From an uncultured Propionibacteriaceae bacterium (GTDB taxonomy: Bacteria; Actinomycetota; Actinomycetes; Propionibacteriales; Propionibacteriaceae), in the NCBI GenBank assembly GCA_936924635.1, contig CAKZHP010000127.1, forward strand, positions 1 through 43,203: a DNA stretch of 43,203 nucleotides. Direction: 5' to 3'. This document shows positions 7,593 to 17,390 of the stretch, piece by piece (position 1 is the stretch's first letter; every line of letters begins with the position of its first letter). The notes under the pieces were generated by a model that saw nothing but the letters and a program-made list of their open reading frames with translations, made no database searches and was not told where the DNA came from. Made by a program: the position numbers and the translations under genes.

Positions 7593-7757
7593 TACGCGTG
7601 GTGGTGACCTAGCCCGTACGGCCGCAGGGTGCCGCGCGCCCGCACCCGGCTACGGCAGCGGGGCCATCCTCCGCGCCCCTCGTTCAACCCTCCCGGCTCG
7701 TGGCCCCATGATCGGCAGACTCGCTGACTGGTGACCCAACGTCCAGGAGGCCCGGCC

Positions 7758-8657
7758 GTGCGACGTCTGCATCAGCTGCTCGTCGTCATGGCGATCGCCG
7801 TGACCGCGCTCGTCGCCCGCTCCCCGGCGGCTCAGTGGGATCGCCCTGCAGGTGTGTCGCTCCCCGGGCCCGGCTGCACCAGGATGGCCCCCATGGCCAT
7901 CGACCACACCACGTACGCCGCCCGCGCCGACCGCTCCCCCGCCTTCATCGTCCTGCCCGGTGGCGGGTACACGCACCACGCGGACCACGAAGGTGAGCCG
8001 GTCGCGCGCTGGCTGAACGGACTGGGCATCCATGCGGTGGTCGTCCGCTACCAGGTGGGGCCGGGCTGCTACCCGGGCGCCCTGCACGACGCCCGCGAGG
8101 CGCTGATCGAGCTGCGCGAGGGCGGCATGGGCATGGCGGTCGATCCCGACCGCGTCGGCGTGATCGGCTTCTCCGCCGGCGGCCACGTCGCGGCCCTGCT
8201 CGCGACCGACACCGACGACCTGACAGGTACGGAGCGCTGGACCTACGCCGACCGGCCCGACGCGGCCATCCTGGCGTACCCGCTCACCGACCTGCGCTCG
8301 TCCCTGTCCGGTCGCGTGCCCAACCTGCGCGAGGGGGATGCCGAGCGGTTCCTGGGCGACGCCGCCTCGGCCGAGCTGATCTCGGAGCTCTCCATCGCCA
8401 CGCGCATCACCGCCCCCGACGAGGGCGACCCGACGCCACCGATCTTCGTCTGGACGACCAGCGACGACGACACCGTCCCCGCGCTGCACTCGCTGGAGCT
8501 GATGACCTCGCTCGCCGTCGCCGGGGTGCCGTACGAGGGCCACATCTTCCGCACCGGCGAGCACGGCCTGGGTCTGGGCAGCGGTCAGAGCGTCGGGCAG
8601 TGGACGACGCTGGCCGAGCGCTGGCTCACCGACCTGGGATGGGTGCGGACGGCGTGA
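7758..8657 (+). CDS. Alpha/beta hydrolase (esterase/lipase-like)
   Basis: An alpha/beta-hydrolase with LPGGGYTHHADHEGEPVA (oxyanion loop), GFSAGGH (nucleophile Ser in G-x-S-x-G), TSDDDTVP (acid) and FRTGEHGLG (His). The profile resembles BD-FAE or acetyl-xylan-esterase-like serine esterases. GTG 7758 is chosen because AGGAGG lies 7 nt upstream; it yields a hydrophobic N-terminus (LLVVMAIAVTALVA) that could be a signal peptide. The conserved domain begins only around ATG 7893, so a shorter cytosolic form is possible. The 165 nt before it hold no gene. Confidence 0.8.
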   Translation: MRRLHQLLVVMAIAVTALVARSPAAQWDRPAGVSLPGPGCTRMAPMAIDHTTYAARADRSPAFIVLPGGGYTHHADHEGEPVARWLNGLGIHAVVVRYQVGPGCYPGALHDAREALIELREGGMGMAVDPDRVGVIGFSAGGHVAALLATDTDDLTGTERWTYADRPDAAILAYPLTDLRSSLSGRVPNLREGDAERFLGDAASAELISELSIATRITAPDEGDPTPPIFVWTTSDDDTVPALHSLELMTSLAVAGVPYEGHIFRTGEHGLGLGSGQSVGQWTTLAERWLTDLGWVRTA

Positions 8658-8815
8658 CGCCTCAGGCCCCGCCTTCTGAGACGACGCTCATGTACGCGGT
8701 CGTCCTGGCCTGCCAGGCGTAGTCTCCTGGCCTGGGAACGGTCCTCCGCTCCCGCACCAGCAGCGTGGCTGGCGTCGTCCTGAACGCCCACGTTGTCGAA
8801 AGGCCTTGCCGCGCC

Positions 8816-9457
8816 ATGCCTGCGCACCATCTCGTCGCTCTCACCCTCGCCCTCGGCTGGCTCGCAGCCGTCCTCAGCTGTTTCATCTCCACCCCCCAGC
8901 TCGTGCGCATGATGCGCTCGGGCAGCGTCGCAGGCGTCTCACGGCTGTCCTGGCAGCTCACGCTGGGCGGCAACCTCACCTGGGGCCTGTACGGGCTGCG
9001 GCACGGCAACCCCAACCAGTGGCTGCCGAACGTGCTCCTGATCGGCTGCACGCTCGTGATCCTCTCCCTCTTCCACAAGCACGTCGGCACCAGCTGGCTG
9101 GTCCTCGTCGCCCCCGGTCTCGTGATCGGTCTCACGACCGTCGGCCTAGACGCCTCGTTCGGCGCCGTGGCCTTCTCCGTCGCCGCCTTCCTGCCGTCGG
9201 CCGTCAGCCAGGCGAGCCAGGCCTGGTCGACCGCCACCAGCGACGACGTCACCGGCATCTCCATGACCAACCAGGTGCTGGGCCTGGTCAACCAGTCGCT
9301 GTGGCTGGTGTGGGCCCTCCTGATCGGCGAGTCGTCGGTGCTGATGGTCGGCTCGGCCGCACTGGCGTTGCTGCTGATGAACTTCGCGCTCACCTCGCTG
9401 CGCAAGTCCGGTCGCATGGGTGCGGTCGAGCTGCCCCTGGCCGTCCGGCTCGGCTAG
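8816..9457 (+). CDS. PQ-loop / SemiSWEET-like membrane transporter
   Basis: A 213-residue membrane protein with about seven hydrophobic segments. The first repeat holds a PQ-loop: CFISTPQLVRMMRSGSVAGVSRLSW. A second, weaker repeat follows (LPSAVSQASQAWSTATSDDVTGISMTNQ), where Pro-Ser replaces the signature Pro-Gln and the later part matches the repeat's SGVS-type loop. PQ-loop proteins move sugars or amino acids across membranes. ATG 8816 begins just before the first helix and has GAAAGG upstream. The 158 nt before it contain a small hairpin (GCCAGG 8712-8717 with CCTGGC 8726-8731) overlapping a possible -10 (TAGTCT 8720-8725). Confidence 0.75.
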   Translation: MPAHHLVALTLALGWLAAVLSCFISTPQLVRMMRSGSVAGVSRLSWQLTLGGNLTWGLYGLRHGNPNQWLPNVLLIGCTLVILSLFHKHVGTSWLVLVAPGLVIGLTTVGLDASFGAVAFSVAAFLPSAVSQASQAWSTATSDDVTGISMTNQVLGLVNQSLWLVWALLIGESSVLMVGSAALALLLMNFALTSLRKSGRMGAVELPLAVRLG

Positions 9458-9510
9458 TCGCGTACCCTCGCACCGGACCCTTACGGGCACCGACACAGAC
9501 AGCGAGGACG

Positions 9511-10380
9511 ATGACCGGCACCCTGGCGCCCGAGGCCTGGCGACCGCGCGCCGAGGCGCACGCGAACCGCATCGACCCGTACGTGATGCCTCACCTCGAC
9601 CGTCGCCGCCGCCGGGAGCCGCACCCGGTCCACGACTTCCTGTTCTCCTACTACTCCCACCGCCCGGCCCAGCTGCGGCGCTGGCACCCCGGGTACGGGA
9701 CCAGGCTGCTCGACGCTTTCGAGCTGGCCGGCAGCAAGGGGTACGCGCTGGTGGACGGTGCCGCCGCGGTGACCCGCACTCACCTCGAGAGCCAGGTCCC
9801 CCTGGTCGAGGGCATCCGCGCGCTGCTGGCGGCGACGGCCGCGCGACGCCCCCACCTGGGCTGCTTCGGGCTGCACGAGTGGGCCATGGTCTACCGGGCC
9901 GAGGAGAGCGAGGTGCGCCACCCCTGGCCGTTGCGGCTCGGCCCCGCGGGCACCGACGCGGTGGTGGAGTCGCACCGCATCCGGTGCAGCCACTTCGACG
10001 CGTACCGGTTCTTCACACCCTCGGCCCGCCCGCTCAACACCCTCTCCCCCACGTCCACGGACCGGCCGGCCTTCGAGCAGCCCGGCTGCCTGCACGCCTC
10101 CATGGACCTCTACAAGCACGCCTTCCGGCTGTCGCCGCTGATCGGCTCCGACCTGGTGGCCGACTGCTTCGAGCTGGCGTGGGCCGTGCGCACCCTCGAC
10201 ATGCGCGCAGCCCCGTACGACCTCGCCGGCCTGGGGCTCGAACCGGTCAGGATCGAGACGCAGGAGGGCAAGCAACAGTACGCAGCCGCACAGCTGGACT
10301 TCGCCCAGCGGGCGGCTCCGCTGCGCGAGCGCCTGATCGAGGAGTGCTCCCGTTTGCTGGCCGAGGTGGCAGCAGCCTGA
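9511..10380 (+). CDS. Conserved protein often labelled 3-methyladenine DNA glycosylase
   Basis: A 289-residue soluble protein with HPVHDFLFSYYSHRPAQLRRWHPGYG near the N-terminus, GLHEWAMVYR in the middle, and CLHASMDLYKHAF followed by DLVADCFELAW later. The same arrangement occurs in many actinobacterial proteins automatically labelled 3-methyladenine DNA glycosylase (recalled). I see no helix-hairpin-helix or AAG-type active site, so the activity is unproven. The several conserved His, Cys and Asp residues could bind metal. ATG 9511 has a GAGGA Shine-Dalgarno. The gene is convergent with the ATPase gene downstream. Confidence 0.6.
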   Translation: MTGTLAPEAWRPRAEAHANRIDPYVMPHLDRRRRREPHPVHDFLFSYYSHRPAQLRRWHPGYGTRLLDAFELAGSKGYALVDGAAAVTRTHLESQVPLVEGIRALLAATAARRPHLGCFGLHEWAMVYRAEESEVRHPWPLRLGPAGTDAVVESHRIRCSHFDAYRFFTPSARPLNTLSPTSTDRPAFEQPGCLHASMDLYKHAFRLSPLIGSDLVADCFELAWAVRTLDMRAAPYDLAGLGLEPVRIETQEGKQQYAAAQLDFAQRAAPLRERLIEECSRLLAEVAAA

Positions 10381-10436
10381 GCGGCTGCGGTCACCGTCGA
10401 TGCGGTCAGCCCCGGATCGGCCACGTAGCGGTGCCG

Positions 10437-11723
10437 TCACGTCGTTCCCTTGCTGATCTGCGGAGGTGAGGCACCCCGGCGCATCTCATCGAGCGACACC
10501 AGGGACGCAGGGTCGTCCGCGACCAGCCGGTCGGTCTCGTACTGACTCAGGATGTAGTGGCCGAACAGCGGCACCGAGAGCCGCACCTCACCCCGGCGCG
10601 GGCTGTACACGTCGCCGGACTTGATGGCCTGGTCACGGGTCCGGCTGAGGTCGGACGCCCGGCGGCCGAGGGTACGCGACATGGCGGCCGCGCTGGCCAC
10701 CCCGCCGTGGACCGCCAGGGCCGCCAGGTACTCCCGCTGACGGTCCGGGAGCGAGGACCAGCGCGGGTCGAAGGTGCCGTCGGTCAGCGACGAGACCACG
10801 CGCGCCGATGCGCCACGGACGTCGTCGACCGTGATCTGAGGCCCCTCGGCGAGCCGCCAGGTGGCGTCGGCGAACAGCTGCAGGTGGGCCGGGTAGCCGT
10901 TGGTGAGCTCCAGCACCTGGTCGACCGCCTGCGGCTGCCACACCACGCCACGGGCCAGCGCGGGCTCCACGATGGCGCGGCGCGCGTCGTTCGGCTCCAG
11001 CACGACCGGCAGCAGCACGGCGGTGAACAGGCGCTCGGGGTGGGTGACGCCGGCGGTGTTGAGGGCTTCCCGCGTGTACGGCAGGCCGGAGGCGGCGAAC
11101 AGCACGTGCGCGTCGGGGTGGTTGACGTTCAGGCGCTGCAACGCCGCCGCCAGCAGGACCAGGTCGTCAGGCGTCGCGACCTGCAGCTCGTCGATGCTCA
11201 CCAGCACGCCGCCGCGGCCACCGCGCTTCTCCCCCATGGCGGCCGCCAGGTCGGCCAGCAGGCGCGCGATGCGGCCGGGTGCCGCGGCATGGTCAGCGGC
11301 AGGGCGCCGGGCGACCTCGACGCCGCCGCCGACACCGAACGCCATCAGGTTCACCCGCAGCGACTCCACGTGCCGGCGTACGGCCTGCCAAGGGCTGTCG
11401 CGGGACTGCAGCTGCTCCTCGGCATGGTCCAGCAACGAGTCGATGAGAGTCACCTGGCCGCGTACGGCCTGCAGGTCGATCACCGCGTAGCCGGCCGCCT
11501 CGGCCACCTGGCCGAGCCGGGTCAGTGCCACGGTCTTACCGATGCCTCGGGGGCCCAGCAGCAGGAGGTCACGCGCGTGCACCCGGCCTCCAGCCAGCAC
11601 GTCGTTGACGACGAGCTCCCAGTCGCGGATGAGGTCGTCACGCCCCGCGAGCACGGGCGGCTGGTGCCCGGCCCCGGGTGAGTAGACGCTGCCGAACACA
11701 GACTCCTCCTCATACAACTTCAT
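10437..11723 (-). CDS. AAA-type ATP-binding protein with winged-helix C-terminus
   Basis: A 428-residue ATPase resembling the ORC/Cdc6-like or archaeal-ATPase class. After VLAGRDD (residues 24-30) comes Walker A GPRGIGKT (57-64), then Walker B in GGVLVSIDELQ, a sensor-1-like VLFAASGLPY and the lid segment LELTNGYPAHLQLFADATW. The C-terminal 100 residues (WSSLPDRQREYLAALAVHGG, then AAMSRTLGRRASDLSRTRDQAIKSGDVYSP) look like a winged helix. Such solitary STAND-like ATPases occur in defence and regulatory settings, but no partner effector lies beside it. Convergent with the preceding gene and divergent from the lacI remnant. Confidence 0.75.
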   Translation of the reverse strand: MKLYEEESVFGSVYSPGAGHQPPVLAGRDDLIRDWELVVNDVLAGGRVHARDLLLLGPRGIGKTVALTRLGQVAEAAGYAVIDLQAVRGQVTLIDSLLDHAEEQLQSRDSPWQAVRRHVESLRVNLMAFGVGGGVEVARRPAADHAAAPGRIARLLADLAAAMGEKRGGRGGVLVSIDELQVATPDDLVLLAAALQRLNVNHPDAHVLFAASGLPYTREALNTAGVTHPERLFTAVLLPVVLEPNDARRAIVEPALARGVVWQPQAVDQVLELTNGYPAHLQLFADATWRLAEGPQITVDDVRGASARVVSSLTDGTFDPRWSSLPDRQREYLAALAVHGGVASAAAMSRTLGRRASDLSRTRDQAIKSGDVYSPRRGEVRLSVPLFGHYILSQYETDRLVADDPASLVSLDEMRRGASPPQISKGTT

Positions 11724-11892
11724 AGAACGCCGGGCTTATGACCTTGCATGTCCTCGTGGAGACAGTCTGGCAGGCGCCACTGACAGAAGGACGCGGGCGG
11801 GGGGTCCCCGCCGCAGGCAAAGAACGATCGCGCCTTCTACAAAAGGAACTCGATCCCCGACGATGGCCACAGCACGACAGGAGGTGGCCGGC

Positions 11893-12266
11893 ATGACGAG
11901 CCCCAACCGTGCAGCGCGCCCGCCGACGATCTACGAGGTGGCCGAGCGTGCGGGAGTGAGCATCGCTACCGTCTCCCACGCCCTGAACCGGCCGGAGCGA
12001 GTCTCGGAAAGGACACGACGCAAGTTTCTCGACAGCGCCGATGAGCTGGGCTTCGTCCCGCGCGGCCGGAGTCGGTCTGCCCGGCCGCTGCGCAGGATCG
12101 TGGTCTGGGGGCCGTTTTCGGAGCACCCCACGTACGTGACCCGGCTGCTCGGGCTGCTGACCGAGGCCGCCGACGAGATGGATGTCGTGGTGGTGGACGA
12201 CCTCGTCGGGCGCGACGAACCCGTGGTGCACTCCTTGCCCGTTCGTGGGGCCTACGACGGCGTCAC
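11893..12266 (+). pseudogene. LacI-family regulator, truncated remnant
   Basis: An intact LacI N-terminus: the helix-turn-helix (TIYEVAERAGVSIATVSHALNRPERVSERTRRKF) and hinge, followed by the first part of the sugar-binding domain up to about residue 125 (VRGAYDGV). A complete LacI protein has about 340 residues. After about 12266 the frame no longer resembles LacI and soon stops at 12318; MFS transporter sequence appears in another frame at once. ATG 11893 has a strong AGGAGGT Shine-Dalgarno 7 nt upstream. The remnant could still make a DNA-binding fragment of about 140 residues. Confidence 0.75.
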
Positions 12267-12844
12267 CCGGTCCGGTATCGCGACCTCTTCTGGGCCTGGA
12301 CCTGTCGTCTGCTGGTGACGATGTCCATCGTGATGATCTCGGCCTCCCTGCTGTACTTCATCATCGATCACCTCGGCATTCCCAAAGAACGTGCTTCCGG
12401 CCTGCAGGCCACGACGCTCATCGTCTTCACTGTCGGCAACATCCTCATGGCCTTGCTCTTCGGCTGGATCAGCGACGACACAGGCGCAAGCCGATCGTGC
12501 TCGTCGCCTGTGCGCTGTCGGTGGTCGGCCTCCTCATCGTCGTCCTCTTACCCGGGGTCACGATGTTCCTGGTGGGGATCGGGATCGTCGGTGCAGCGCA
12601 GGGAGCGTACGTCTCGGTCGACGTCGCCCTCATGACCGAAGTACTCCCCACCTTCGACGAGGCGGGGAAGGATCTCGGGATCGTCGCGTTGTCTTACCAG
12701 CTGCCCCAGGTGCTGGTCCCCATCGCCGCCGTGCCGCTGCTCTCCATCGGGGGTGGCAACAACTACACCGCGTTGTACATCGCCGCGGCAGTGCTCGGCG
12801 CTCTGGGCGGTCTCGCCGTGCTGCCCATCCGCAAGGCGCGCTGA
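12266..12844 (+). pseudogene. MFS sugar transporter, C-terminal half with frameshift
   Basis: Translation from about 12263 reads HPVRYRDLFWAWTCRLLV, then membrane helices (IVMISASLLYFIIDHLGIP and ATTLIVFTVGNILMALLFGWISDD). The frame then shifts near 12478-12486 and continues as RKPIVLVACALSVVGLLIV through four more helices to the stop at 12844. This is the second half of a 12-helix MFS carrier; the first half is missing. A deletion joined it to the truncated lacI gene, and the frameshift is a second lesion. With nagB next door it was probably a sugar uptake locus. Confidence 0.75.
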
Positions 12845-12903
12845 CGACGGTCTGCATCACCGGCTGATGGACGGTCATGCACGCCGTCGGCAGGATGGAC
12901 CCC

Positions 12904-13698
12904 ATGGAAGTCATCATCTGCCGCTCCGGCGACGAGGTCGCCGAGGTCGCTGCCGCGAAGGTCGCCCGTGTCTGCCGTGACGTCGGTGCCGAGGTGGTGC
13001 TGGGAGTGGCGACCGGCTCCTCCCCGCTCGCCCTGTACGAACGGCTCGCGGCCCGCATCGTGGCCGGGCAGCTCGACCTCAGCCAGGCCTCGGCGTTCGC
13101 GCTCGACGAGTACGTCGGGCTGCCGCAGGGGCACCCGGAGTCGTACGCCGAGGTCATCCGCACCACCGTGACCGAGCCGCTGGGGATGGACCCGCGCAAG
13201 GTCCACACCCCTGACGGCTTCTCCAGCGACATCGAGCACGCCGGGGAGCAGTACGAGGCGGCCATCCGCGCGGTCGGCGGTGTCGACGTACAGATCCTGG
13301 GGGTGGGCAGCAACGGCCACATCGGCTTCAACGAGCCGACGTCGTCGCTCTCCTCGCGCACGCGCATCAAGACCCTCACCGAGGCCACCCGCCGCGACAA
13401 CGCGCGATTCTTCGCCAGCATCGACGAGGTGCCGCGCCACTGCCTCACCCAGGGGCTGGGCACGATCATGGACGCCGCGAACGTGGTGCTGGTCGCGCAG
13501 GGCGACCACAAGGCCGAGGCCGTCGGCGCGCTGGTCGAGGGCCCGGTGACGAGCCGTTGGCCGGGGTCGGTGCTCCAGATGCACCAGCGGGCCACGATCG
13601 TGGTCGACGAGGCCGCGGCGAGCAAGCTTGAGCTGGCTGACTACTACCGCGAGACGTACGCGCAGAAGCCCGACTGGCAGCAGTTCGACGCGCGCTGA
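12904..13698 (+). CDS. nagB: Glucosamine-6-phosphate deaminase
   Basis: A 264-residue cytosolic enzyme converting glucosamine-6-phosphate to fructose-6-phosphate and ammonia in amino-sugar catabolism. VLGVATGSSPLALY (phosphate loop), the catalytic Asp in FALDEYVGL, GVGSNGHIGFNEPTSSLSSRTR (catalytic Asn-Gly-His block), LTQGLGTIM and the C-terminal VLQMHQRATIVVDEAAASKL are all present. Length matches the family. ATG 12904 begins the family core MEVIICRSGDEV; AGGATGG lies 5-10 nt upstream. It follows the decayed lacI-MFS locus by 59 nt, so it may have lost its original operon promoter and regulator. Confidence 0.95.
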   Translation: MEVIICRSGDEVAEVAAAKVARVCRDVGAEVVLGVATGSSPLALYERLAARIVAGQLDLSQASAFALDEYVGLPQGHPESYAEVIRTTVTEPLGMDPRKVHTPDGFSSDIEHAGEQYEAAIRAVGGVDVQILGVGSNGHIGFNEPTSSLSSRTRIKTLTEATRRDNARFFASIDEVPRHCLTQGLGTIMDAANVVLVAQGDHKAEAVGALVEGPVTSRWPGSVLQMHQRATIVVDEAAASKLELADYYRETYAQKPDWQQFDAR

Positions 13699-13733
13699 GC
13701 ACTGGCAAGAGCCACCCGTCACGATCGGGGGGT

Positions 13734-13793
13734 CACTGGCCGGTAGCTCAGGGCCCCTGCGGCCAACCCGCTGCGGCGCGCAGGGGGCCAGTG
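13734..13793 (+). terminator. Bulged stem-loop after nagB, probable terminator
   Basis: CACTGGC (13734-13740) pairs with GCCAGTG (13787-13793) and CCCCTGCG (13754-13761) pairs with CGCAGGGG (13779-13786). The right arm is continuous while the left arm carries a 13-nt bulge (13741-13753) holding GGTAGCTCAG. Lying 35 nt after the nagB stop and before the mrr promoter, it most likely ends nagB transcription. There is no U-tract. Confidence 0.45.
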
Positions 13794-13841
13794 AAGACCT
13801 AGTCTGACCCTGGGGTGACGCCATACCCCGAGGAGGGAGCC

Positions 13842-14762
13842 ATGATGCCAGCACCGACGTGGGACCAGTACATGGCTCCGTCTCTGCGAGTGCTCGCCGA
13901 TGGCGAGGTCCAGCGGAACCGTCGGATCGTCGAGGGGGCTGCGGAACTGCTGGCCCTTACTGACGAGCACAGGGCCGTGGTCATACCGTCAGGGCAGGAG
14001 CAGTGGGTCAACCGCGGCGCCTGGGCGCTGTCGTACCTGACAAGAGCCGGTGCCATCGAGCGCACCGCGCGAGCCCATTACCGCATCACGGAGGCGGGCA
14101 AGAAGCTTCTAGCCGAGAATCCTGATGGGATCACAGAGAAGCACCTAAGGGCCTTGTCTGGCATCGAGAACGCGCCACACACCTGGAAGGCATCCCCGCG
14201 ACAGGCTGCCGCTCCTGCTGTCGAGGGAGACGAGATCGAGACCGTCCTGGACCCTCGGGAGCAGATCGACGCGGGGGTGGCTCGGATCGAGGCTGACGTC
14301 GCTGCCCAGTTGTTGATGAGGCTCCACGGTCAGGAACCCGTCTTCTTCGAGGAGGCTGTCCTCCAACTGCTCCTGGCCATGGGCTACGGAGGGGCCGAGG
14401 GCTCCGCCACTCGCACCCAACTCTCCGGCGACGGGGGGATCGACGGCATCGTCGATCAGGATGCGCTGGGTCTCTCTCGCATCTACGTTCAGGCGAAGCG
14501 GTACGCCCCAGACAACATCGTCGGGCGCCCAGCGATCCAGGCATTCTTCGGGGCACTGGCGGGAAACCAGGCCAACCAAGGCGTCTTCATCACGACCAGC
14601 AGGTTCAGCGCCGAGGCTCGCGGCTACGCCACGTCGGTGCCGACCCGGATCGTGCTGATCGACGGCGAGAGGCTCGCCCGTCTGATGATCCGCTACGAGG
14701 TCGGCGTCCAGGTGAGGCAGACCATCAAGATCGTGGAGCTCGACGAGGACTTCTTCGAGTAG
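13842..14762 (+). CDS. mrr: Mrr-type type IV restriction endonuclease
   Basis: A 306-residue protein with the standard two-domain Mrr layout. Residues 7-93 form the Mrr_N winged helix (TWDQYMAPSLRVLADGEV and WVNRGAWALSYLTRAGAIERTARAHYRITEAGK). Residues 155-290 form the PD-(D/E)xK nuclease with Asp201 (GDGGIDG) and Gln217-Ala-Lys219 (IYVQAKRY), then GRPAIQAFFGAL and GVFITTSRFS. Mrr enzymes cut modified, usually methylated, DNA. AGGAGG (13831-13836) lies 5 nt before ATG 13842 and 8 nt before ATG 13845; either may be used. A -10 hexamer TAGTCT (13800-13805) precedes it. No methyltransferase is adjacent, as expected for type IV. Confidence 0.93.
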   Translation: MMPAPTWDQYMAPSLRVLADGEVQRNRRIVEGAAELLALTDEHRAVVIPSGQEQWVNRGAWALSYLTRAGAIERTARAHYRITEAGKKLLAENPDGITEKHLRALSGIENAPHTWKASPRQAAAPAVEGDEIETVLDPREQIDAGVARIEADVAAQLLMRLHGQEPVFFEEAVLQLLLAMGYGGAEGSATRTQLSGDGGIDGIVDQDALGLSRIYVQAKRYAPDNIVGRPAIQAFFGALAGNQANQGVFITTSRFSAEARGYATSVPTRIVLIDGERLARLMIRYEVGVQVRQTIKIVELDEDFFE

Positions 14763-14766
14763 GCCC

Positions 14767-15720
14767 TCAGCGGCGGTGGCCGTCGAAGAACCACCAGACG
14801 GTGGGAGCGATCTCGTACGTGCCTCTCGCGGGCCAGCCATGCCCCAGCCCGTCCACGGTGACCAGCGTCACCTCGCGGCCGTCCGGGCACCGGGCGGCCG
14901 ACGTGGTCAACGGCCCCGTGCTCGAGGTCGTCGCCGGCTCGCACCGCAGGACGGTGCGCCAGCCCTCGATCACGCCCGGTACGGCAGGCGTGGCGACGCC
15001 CAGCCGCCCGGGCTGCCCGTCCAGGCGCACCACGTCGTCGGCGGCGCCGTGCACGTGGAGGATCGACGTCGGCTGGCGGCTCGAGCAACCGACCACCTGA
15101 GTGGCCGCGACGGGGGCGACGGCGGCGAAGCGATCGGTTTCGCAGGCGAGCCGGTACGCCATCATGCCGCCGTTCGAGAAGCCGGTGGCGTACAGCCGGG
15201 CCGCGTCCACGGGCCGTGTCCGGGCCAGGTCGTCGACCATGGCCAGCACCGCCCCGACGTCGTCGACCCCCGCCTGGGCCGGGGTCCCGCAGCAGAGCCC
15301 GGCGTTGAACGCCTGCGCCACACCCTCGGGGTAGAGCACCGCGAATCCCTGGCGGCGCGCCTCGGCCGTCCAGCCCGACGCCTGCTCGATCTCGGCCGCG
15401 CCACCGCCGTACCCGTGCATCACCACCACCAGAGCGACCGGGCCAGAGCCCGGTGGGACGTACGCCCGGTAGCTCCGGCCGGCCCCCTGCAGCGTGAGGG
15501 TGCGCGTCACCGTTCCGTCCGCGGCCGTCGCCGGGGCGACCGGTGACGTGCTCGCCGAAGGAGCTGGTGCCGACCCCGTACGCACCGTGGCGGGCGTCGC
15601 CGGTGACGAGGCGACAGACGGCGGCGCGGGGGGCGGCGTGCTGACCGGCCCCTCGCTCCCGCAGCCCACGAGGGCCAGCAGGAGCAGGAGGCCGGTCAGC
15701 AGCCGACCGCCGCGCCGCAC
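14767..15720 (-). CDS. Secreted PHB depolymerase / feruloyl-esterase-like lipoprotein (LpqC type)
   Basis: A 317-residue lipoprotein esterase. GTG 15720 starts a lipoprotein signal (MRRGGRLLTGLLLLLALVGCGS; lipobox LVGC, Cys20), followed by a Pro/Ser/Ala linker. The alpha/beta-hydrolase domain shows VVMHGYGGGAAE (oxyanion), ATGFSNGGMMAY (nucleophile Ser), HGAADDVV (Asp) and GLGHGWP (His), the pattern of the esterase_phb/LpqC family acting on polyester or aryl esters. Upstream in-frame residues overlap lpdA and are not protein-like. It starts 14 nt after the lpdA stop, so it may be cotranscribed with lpdA. Confidence 0.85.
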   Translation of the reverse strand: MRRGGRLLTGLLLLLALVGCGSEGPVSTPPPAPPSVASSPATPATVRTGSAPAPSASTSPVAPATAADGTVTRTLTLQGAGRSYRAYVPPGSGPVALVVVMHGYGGGAAEIEQASGWTAEARRQGFAVLYPEGVAQAFNAGLCCGTPAQAGVDDVGAVLAMVDDLARTRPVDAARLYATGFSNGGMMAYRLACETDRFAAVAPVAATQVVGCSSRQPTSILHVHGAADDVVRLDGQPGRLGVATPAVPGVIEGWRTVLRCEPATTSSTGPLTTSAARCPDGREVTLVTVDGLGHGWPARGTYEIAPTVWWFFDGHRR

Positions 15721-15734
15721 GGCGTCAGGACCGG

Positions 15735-17132
<1,398 letters not shown>

Positions 17133-17376
17133 GGCGCCAACCTTATCCACTGACGGCGGCTTCCGGTGCGGTCGTCACCACCTGCCCGGGCTGACGTGGA
17201 TCGCCTCCCGTCAGCGTGCGCCACCTGCGCCGACGAGGCGGCGTTGCCGGTGGTGAGCGGGCCCGCCCCGTCGGCGCCGCTCCCCTGCTCCGACGCGCTC
17301 CGCGCGTGGCTTGGCGCGCTGCTCCTGCCCGGGCCCGCTCGCCGGGCTCGCGAGTCGCCAGGGCCCTGCGGGAATA

Positions 17377-17388
17377 GGGATATATCCC
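17377..17388. promoter_or_regulatory. Perfect palindrome at the HTH-murA start, candidate operator
   Basis: GGGATATATCCC is a perfect 12-bp palindrome in an AT-rich patch within otherwise about 70% GC DNA. It ends 3 nt before ATG 17391 and 21 nt before the alternative start GTG 17409. TATGGT (17397-17402) sits 6 nt before GTG 17409 and could be a -10, which would place the palindrome near the -35. The gene product begins with an XRE-type DNA-binding domain, so self-regulation is a natural hypothesis. Binding by the product is inference. Confidence 0.5.
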
Positions 17389-17390
17389 AT

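Noticed and set aside
13734..13794. A tRNA gene suggested by the 7-bp stem and GGTAGCTCAG
   Set aside because: The span is only 61 nt, with no T-arm (GGTTCGA-type) sequence and no anticodon arm of normal size.
10437..14762. The ATPase gene and mrr as parts of one defence island
   Set aside because: They are 2 kb apart on opposite strands with nagB and a decayed sugar locus between them; no other defence gene is present and the neighbours are housekeeping.
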